NCBI RefSeq assembly: GCF_019219825.1
Contig: NZ_JAHUXH010000010.1
Coordinates: forward strand, 62,001-126,000
DNA length: 64,000 nucleotides
Direction: 5' to 3'
Source of the DNA: Streptomyces sp. TRM70350
GTDB taxonomy: Bacteria; Actinomycetota; Actinomycetes; Streptomycetales; Streptomycetaceae
The notes below the pieces were generated by a model. It ran no database searches and had not been told where the DNA came from. It was given only the letters and a program-made list of their open reading frames with translations. Below, in pieces: positions 59,499 to 64,000 of the stretch. The stretch's first letter is position 1; every line of letters begins with the position of its first letter. Both the position numbers and the translations under genes were made by a program.

Positions 59499-59533
59499 CC
59501 GCGACGGACCCCCCACCCCTCCCCGTAGAGCAG
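59499..59533 (+). promoter_or_regulatory. 35-bp shared promoter-like element, copy 2
   Basis: 31 of 35 bases equal copy 1 (57041-57075). TAGAGC (59526-59531) is the likely -10 box, about 50 bases before ATG 59582. Confidence 0.65.
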
Positions 59534-59581
59534 ATGTCGGAGCTGCTCCACGGGCGACTTCAAGGGCGAAGGGTGGACCGG

Positions 59582-60496
59582 ATGGGTGTCGAGATCTGTG
59601 TGGAAGGGCTGACCAAGTCCTTCGGTCACCAGGTCATCTGGCAGGACGTCTCGCTGACGCTGCCCGCCGGTGAGGTCTCGGTCATGCTCGGCCCCTCGGG
59701 CACGGGCAAGTCGGTGTTCCTCAAGACGCTCGTCGGACTGCTGAAGCCGGAGCGGGGCTCCATCACGATCCAGGGCCGGGACATCACCAAGCTCCGCGAG
59801 CACGAGCTGTACGAGGTGCGCAAGCTCTTCGGCGTGCTGTTCCAGGACGGCGCGCTGTTCGGCTCGATGAACCTGTACGACAACATCGCCTTCCCGCTGC
59901 GCGAGCACACCCGCAAGCCGGAGAGCGACATCCGGCGGATCGTGCTGGAGAAGATGGACATGGTCGGGCTCATCGGCGCCGAGCAGAAGCTGCCCGGCGA
60001 GATCTCCGGCGGGATGCGCAAGCGCGCCGGGCTGGCCCGGGCCCTCGTCCTCGACCCGGAGATCATCCTCTTCGACGAGCCGGACTCGGGCCTCGACCCC
60101 GTCCGCGTCGCCTACCTCAACCAGCTCATCGTCGACCTCAACGCCCAGATCGACGCGACCTTCCTGATCGTCACGCACGACATCGCCTCGGCCCGCCAGG
60201 TCCCCGACAACATCGGGCTGCTGTTCCGCCGCGAGCTGGTGATGTTCGGGCCGCGCGAGGAGCTGCTGACCAGCGACGAGCCCGTCGTACGGCAGTTCCT
60301 GAACGGCCGCGTGCAGGGGCCGATCGGCATGGCGGAGGAGAAGGACGCGGCCCAGGTCGAGCAGGAGCTGGCCCAGATCGGCGAGACGGCCGACCCCCAG
60401 CACCTCACGCCCCGGCTGCTGCCCAGCCCCGGCATCACCAGACCGCCCCGCTGGCAGGCCATCGCCGAGCGGGAGGAGGAGGTGGCCCGCGCATGA
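59582..60496 (+). CDS. Mce-system ABC ATPase (MlaF/Mkl-like)
   Basis: 304 residues from ATG 59582 (AAGGGTGG upstream). VMLGPSGTGKSVFLKTLVGL (Walker A near residue 40), GVLFQDGALFGSMNLYDNIA, GEISGGMRKRAGLARALVLD (signature) and IILFDEPDSGLDPVRVAYLN (Walker B) mark the Mkl/MlaF family. The long C-terminal tail resembles that of mycobacterial Mkl. It energises the YrbE/Mce lipid importer encoded downstream and overlaps the next start (60493-60496). Confidence 0.93.
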   Translation: MGVEICVEGLTKSFGHQVIWQDVSLTLPAGEVSVMLGPSGTGKSVFLKTLVGLLKPERGSITIQGRDITKLREHELYEVRKLFGVLFQDGALFGSMNLYDNIAFPLREHTRKPESDIRRIVLEKMDMVGLIGAEQKLPGEISGGMRKRAGLARALVLDPEIILFDEPDSGLDPVRVAYLNQLIVDLNAQIDATFLIVTHDIASARQVPDNIGLLFRRELVMFGPREELLTSDEPVVRQFLNGRVQGPIGMAEEKDAAQVEQELAQIGETADPQHLTPRLLPSPGITRPPRWQAIAEREEEVARA

Positions 60497-61263
60497 GCCT
60501 CAACCCCGTCGGCGCGCTGCGCCACTCCGGCAGCCTGTTCGCGATGGCCCTGGACGTCGTACGGACCGTCCCCAAAAGGCCGTTCCAGGTGCGGGAGTTC
60601 ATCCAGCAGGCGTGGTTCATCGCGAGCGTGACCATCCTGCCGACCGCCCTCGTGTCGATTCCCTTCGGCGCGGTCATCGCCCTGCAGATCGGCAGCCTCA
60701 CCCGGCAGCTCGGCGCCCAGTCGTTCTCGGGCGCGGCCTCCGTGCTCGCGGTGCTGCGCGAGGCCTCGCCGATCGTCACCGCCCTGCTGATCGCGGGCGC
60801 GGGCGGCACGGCGATCTGCGCGGACCTCGGGGCACGGAAGATCCGCGAGGAGATCGACGCGATGCAGGTGCTGGGCATCGACCCCATCCACCGGCTGGTC
60901 GTGCCGCGCGTCCTGGCCTCGATGCTGGTGGCGGTGCTGCTCAACGGCCTGGTGTCGGTGGTCGGCGTGGCGGGCGGCTACTTCTTCAACGTCGTCCTGC
61001 AGGACGGCACACCGGGCGCGTACCTGGCCTCCTTCACCACCCTCGCCCAGCTGTCCGACCTGTGGGCGGCCGAGATCAAGGCGCTCGTCTTCGGCGCGAT
61101 CGCCGCGATCGTCGCCTCGTACAAGGGACTCACCGCGAAGGGCGGCCCCAAGGGCGTGGGCGACGCGGTGAACCAGTCGGTGGTGATCACCTTCATGTTG
61201 CTGTTCGTGACGAACTTCGTGATGACCGCGGTGTACTTCCAGGTCGTCCCGCAGAGGGGCTGA
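60493..61263 (+). CDS. YrbE/MlaE permease A
   Basis: 256 residues, about six spans. FIASVTILPTALVSIPFGAV, REASPIVTALLIAGAGGTAI and ADLGARKIREEIDAMQVLGI (the MlaE signature Glu-x-Asp-Ala) and PRVLASMLVAVLLNGLVSVV are diagnostic. It forms the membrane channel of the Mce transporter with permease B. The start overlaps the ATPase gene by four bases. Confidence 0.95.
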   Translation: MSLNPVGALRHSGSLFAMALDVVRTVPKRPFQVREFIQQAWFIASVTILPTALVSIPFGAVIALQIGSLTRQLGAQSFSGAASVLAVLREASPIVTALLIAGAGGTAICADLGARKIREEIDAMQVLGIDPIHRLVVPRVLASMLVAVLLNGLVSVVGVAGGYFFNVVLQDGTPGAYLASFTTLAQLSDLWAAEIKALVFGAIAAIVASYKGLTAKGGPKGVGDAVNQSVVITFMLLFVTNFVMTAVYFQVVPQRG

Positions 61264-61266
61264 GCG

Positions 61267-62082
61267 ATGAGACTTCTCGACCGCCCGCTGAAGTCCCTCG
61301 AGGACCTGGGCGCCCAGCTCTCCTTCTACGGCCGCTCGCTGGCCTGGACCGGCCGCACCCTGCGCCGCTACAAGAAGGAGATCCTGCGCCTGCTCGCCGA
61401 GGTCAGCTTCGGCCGGGGCGCGCTCGCCGTCGTCGGCGGCACCGTCGGAGTGATCGCCTTCCTGTCGTTCTTCACCGGCACGGAGGTGGGCCTGCAGGGG
61501 TACGCCGCGCTCAACCAGCTCGGCACGTCCAACTTCGTGGCGTTCCTGTCGGCGTACTTCAACACCCGGGAGATCGCCCCGCTGGTGGCCGGGCTCGCGC
61601 TGTCCGCGACGGTCGGCGCCGGGTTCACGGCGCAGCTCGGCGCGATGCGGATCAGCGAGGAGACCGACGCCCTGGAGGTCATGGGCGTGCCGTCGCTGCC
61701 GTTCCTGGTGACCACCCGGATGATCGCCGGGTTCGTCGCGGTGATCCCGCTGTACGTGGTCGGGCTGCTGTCGTCGTACCTCGCCGCCCGCACCATCACG
61801 ACCGGCTACTACGGGCAGTCGGCGGGCACCTACGACCACTACTTCCAGCAGTACCTGCCCCCGGTCGACGTGCTCTGGTCCTTCGGCAAGGTGCTGGTCT
61901 TCGCCGTCGTGATCATCCTGGTGCACTGCTTCTACGGCTACTACGCGAGCGGCGGCCCGGCGGGCGTCGGCGTCGCGGTGGGCCGGGGCGTGCGCACCTC
62001 GATCGTGGCGATCAACGTCCTCGACTTCTTCCTGTCGCTGGCGATCTGGGGCGCCAGCACGACCGTACGGATAGCGGGGTGA
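61267..62082 (+). CDS. YrbE/MlaE permease B
   Basis: 271 residues. After an amphipathic start (RLLDRPLKSLEDLGAQLSFY), spans include GRGALAVVGGTVGVIAFLSF. LSATVGAGFTAQLGAMRISE, EETDALEVMGVPSLPFLVTT carries the signature. It partners permease A. Its stop overlaps the GTG of the first Mce protein. Confidence 0.95.
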   Translation: MRLLDRPLKSLEDLGAQLSFYGRSLAWTGRTLRRYKKEILRLLAEVSFGRGALAVVGGTVGVIAFLSFFTGTEVGLQGYAALNQLGTSNFVAFLSAYFNTREIAPLVAGLALSATVGAGFTAQLGAMRISEETDALEVMGVPSLPFLVTTRMIAGFVAVIPLYVVGLLSSYLAARTITTGYYGQSAGTYDHYFQQYLPPVDVLWSFGKVLVFAVVIILVHCFYGYYASGGPAGVGVAVGRGVRTSIVAINVLDFFLSLAIWGASTTVRIAG

Positions 62083-63299
62083 GCCGGGTGAGAGTGCTGA
62101 GACTTCGGTTGTACGGCGTCGTCTTCGTCGCCGTCCTCGCGACTCTGCTGTCCCTGTCCGTCGCCGTCTATCAGCAGGCGTTCACGCCGGTCGTGCGGAT
62201 CACGCTGGAGGCCGACAGCCTCGGCAACCAGCTCGACCGGCGGGCCGACGTCAAGCTGCGCGGGCTGCTGGTCGGCGAGGTGCGCGGCGTGCGCGCGGAC
62301 GGCACGAAGGCCACGCTGGACATCGCGCTCAAGCCGGAGCACGTCGCGTACATCCCCGCCGACGTGCACGCGCGGCTGCTGCCCAAGACCCTGTTCGGCG
62401 AGAAGTACGTCGACCTGGTGGTGCCCGCCGGTTCGTCCGCGCGGCCGATCCGCGCCGGGGACGTGATCACCCAGGACCGCACCCGCGTCGGCATCGAGCT
62501 GCAGCAGCTGATGAACGACCTGCTGCCGCTGCTGCGGACCGTCAAGCCCGGCGAGCTCAACGCCACGCTGTCCGCGTTCGCCACGGCGCTGGAGGGGCGC
62601 GGCGACCGCATCGGCGACAACCTCGCCCGCGTGGAGGCCTATCTGCGCAGGCTGAACCCGCATCTGCCGTCCCTGAAGGAGGACATCGCGCGGTTCGCGG
62701 ACGTCGCCGAGATGTACGGCGACGCGGCGCCCGACCTGATGCGGATCCTCCGCAACACCGTCACGACCAGCCGCACGCTGGTGGAGAAGAAGGAACAGTT
62801 GGCCGCAGCGCTCACCTCGACCACGACCACCGCCCGCACGGCGGACGGTTTCCTCGCCGCGACCGGCGACCGGCTGATCACCCTCGGCCGGGTCTCCCGG
62901 CCCACGCTGGAGCTGTTCGCCCGCTACTCGCCGGAGTACCCCTGCCTCCTGGAGGGCCTGGTCCGGCAGGAGAAGGCCTCGGAGGAGGCGTTCCGGGGCG
63001 GGAAGATGCGGATCACCCTGGAGGTCGTACGGCAGCGGCCGGCGTACGAGCCCGGCGAGGAGCCCTACTACGGCGAGCGGTCCGGCCCGAACTGCCGTGG
63101 CCTGCCCAACCCGCGCGTGCCCGCGCCGCACACCAAGCTGAACGACGGTACGTCGGAGGTGTCCGGCACCCGGGCCGAGCAGCGCGCCGTCGGCTCGCTC
63201 GTCGCGCCCGTGCTGGGCGTGCCCGCCGACGAGGTGCCGCCGGTCGCGACGCTGCTGTTCGGGCCGATGGCGCGGGGGACGGCGGTGAGCGTCGTATGA
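62079..63299 (+). CDS. Mce protein 1 (MlaD-domain)
   Basis: 406 residues, GTG 62079 overlapping the upstream TGA. An N-terminal membrane anchor (LYGVVFVAVLATLLSLSVAV) is followed by the MCE domain (VRITLEADSLGNQLDRRADV, KLRGLLVGEVRGVRADGTKA, TLFGEKYVDLVVPAG). A long helical region for tunnel formation comes next, and a C-terminal Pro-rich tail ends the protein. Substrate (lipid or sterol) is unknown. Confidence 0.93.
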   Translation: MSRVRVLRLRLYGVVFVAVLATLLSLSVAVYQQAFTPVVRITLEADSLGNQLDRRADVKLRGLLVGEVRGVRADGTKATLDIALKPEHVAYIPADVHARLLPKTLFGEKYVDLVVPAGSSARPIRAGDVITQDRTRVGIELQQLMNDLLPLLRTVKPGELNATLSAFATALEGRGDRIGDNLARVEAYLRRLNPHLPSLKEDIARFADVAEMYGDAAPDLMRILRNTVTTSRTLVEKKEQLAAALTSTTTTARTADGFLAATGDRLITLGRVSRPTLELFARYSPEYPCLLEGLVRQEKASEEAFRGGKMRITLEVVRQRPAYEPGEEPYYGERSGPNCRGLPNPRVPAPHTKLNDGTSEVSGTRAEQRAVGSLVAPVLGVPADEVPPVATLLFGPMARGTAVSVV

Positions 63300-64000
63300 G
63301 CACCACCTCAGCGCGCACGACCGCCGCGCCGCTGATCAAGTTCAGCCTGTTCGCGGTGGTGACGATCCTGGCGACGGCCCTGCTCGCGGCCACCATCGTC
63401 AACATCTCCTTCACTCCCGAGCACACGTACCGCGCGGTGTTCAGCGACGTCACCGGCCTGGAGGAGGGCGACGACATCCGGGTGGCCGGGGTGCGGGTCG
63501 GCGAGGTCGAGGGCATCCGGATCAAGGACCGGACGCGGGCGGAGGTCACCTTCACCGTCACCCGGGACCGTCCGCTGCTCACCAGCACCGGCGCGGTGAT
63601 CCGCTACCGCAACCTCGTCGGGCAGCGGTACGTCACCCTGACCGAGGGTGCGGGCGACGGCACCCGGTTGCGGCCCGGCGGCACGATCCCGCTGGCGCGG
63701 ACGCAGCCCGCGCTGGACCTCAACGCGCTGCTGAACGGCTTCAAGCCGCTGTTCGCCGCGCTCAGCCCCAAGGACGTCAACCAGCTCGCCACCGAGATCA
63801 TCAAGACGCTCCAGGGCGAGGGCGGCACCGTCAACAGCCTGCTCGCGCACACGGCGTCGCTCACCACCACCCTCGCGGACCGGGACGAGCTGATCGGGTC
63901 CGTGATCGACAACCTCAACACCGTGCTGGAGACGCTCGACCAGCGCGGCGCGCGGTTCTCCGAGCTGCTCAAGCAGCTGCGCCGGGTGATCTCGGGGCTG
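63296..64000 (+). CDS. Mce protein 2, partial (runs off window)
   Basis: ATG 63296 overlaps the stop of Mce protein 1. Anchor FSLFAVVTILATALLAATIV, then YRAVFSDVTGLEEGDDIRVA, GVRVGEVEGIRIKDRTRAEV and NLVGQRYVTLTEG (MCE domain) and LDLNALLNGFKPLFAALSPK, the start of the helical part. It is the next of what are usually six Mce genes. Confidence 0.93.
   Translation, partial: MSTTSARTTAAPLIKFSLFAVVTILATALLAATIVNISFTPEHTYRAVFSDVTGLEEGDDIRVAGVRVGEVEGIRIKDRTRAEVTFTVTRDRPLLTSTGAVIRYRNLVGQRYVTLTEGAGDGTRLRPGGTIPLARTQPALDLNALLNGFKPLFAALSPKDVNQLATEIIKTLQGEGGTVNSLLAHTASLTTTLADRDELIGSVIDNLNTVLETLDQRGARFSELLKQLRRVISGL

Overview
The window looks like an accessory part of a Streptomyces (or close actinomycete) chromosome. 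Base composition is very GC-rich, genes use GTG and TTG starts freely, -10 boxes are of the TAGRRT type, and the gene families (IucA/IucC synthetases, mycothiol-dependent isomerase, Mce operon, two-operon urate pathway) are typical of that group. No rRNA, tRNA or CRISPR array was seen. All assignments come from reading translations by eye; no database search was run.

Region 1 (0-19 kb) is a mosaic of working genes and gene wreckage. An 18.3-kb segment (about 367-18681) lies between two copies of a 12-bp direct repeat that splits one tyrosine-integrase gene at its Arg-Trp-Leu-Gly motif. The 3' part of the integrase is at 133-366 and the 5' part at 18694-18990. The segment carries a HelD/HelR-type RNA polymerase recycling helicase, an MFS transporter, a SulP anion transporter, a divergent MerR regulator, three small genes, an ABM-domain protein, a ribonuclease J, a spermidine-synthase-like protein, and a TetR/ABC-exporter pair. 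Between 2.6 and 11.8 kb there are eleven copies of a dyad of the form nCTCTnACG-N6-TAGAGT in which the right arm is itself a -10 box. The merR gene sits in the middle, so this looks like a local MerR regulon much of whose gene content has decayed. Two of the copies drive leaders that share a compensated stem.

Region 2 (19-39 kb) holds broken genes (Ku, CRP-like, AhpD-like, anti-sigma, IS630, O-methyltransferase) around intact ones. The standout is a tightly coupled minus-strand operon, 21.8-28.4 kb: radical SAM enzyme, MTA-phosphorylase-like nucleoside phosphorylase, two small glycosyltransferases of the families found beside arsenosugar genes, a metallophosphoesterase-radical SAM fusion, and a flavin monooxygenase. 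The set suggests a pathway in which an adenosyl group is attached to a substrate, the adenine is removed, and the sugar product is built on. No arsenic methyltransferase is present, so the product is unknown. A 330-bp near-identical copy of the start of one glycosyltransferase sits at 32.1-32.4 kb beside a Balon/Rv2629-like protein and a DUF2267-phosphatidylethanolamine-binding-protein fusion.

Region 3 (39-64 kb) is orderly: a divergent pair of siderophore synthetases, a secreted von Willebrand-A pair, an HxlR regulator with its aminotransferase, a purine/urate catabolism block (permease, 8-oxoguanine deaminase, uricase, 5-hydroxyisourate hydrolase, OHCU decarboxylase, regulator) with a shared 15-bp operator, a lytic transglycosylase, a membrane-anchored ECF-like sigma factor, and the start of an Mce lipid-import operon that runs off the window. 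A 35-bp promoter-like element is shared by the transglycosylase-sigma pair and the Mce operon.
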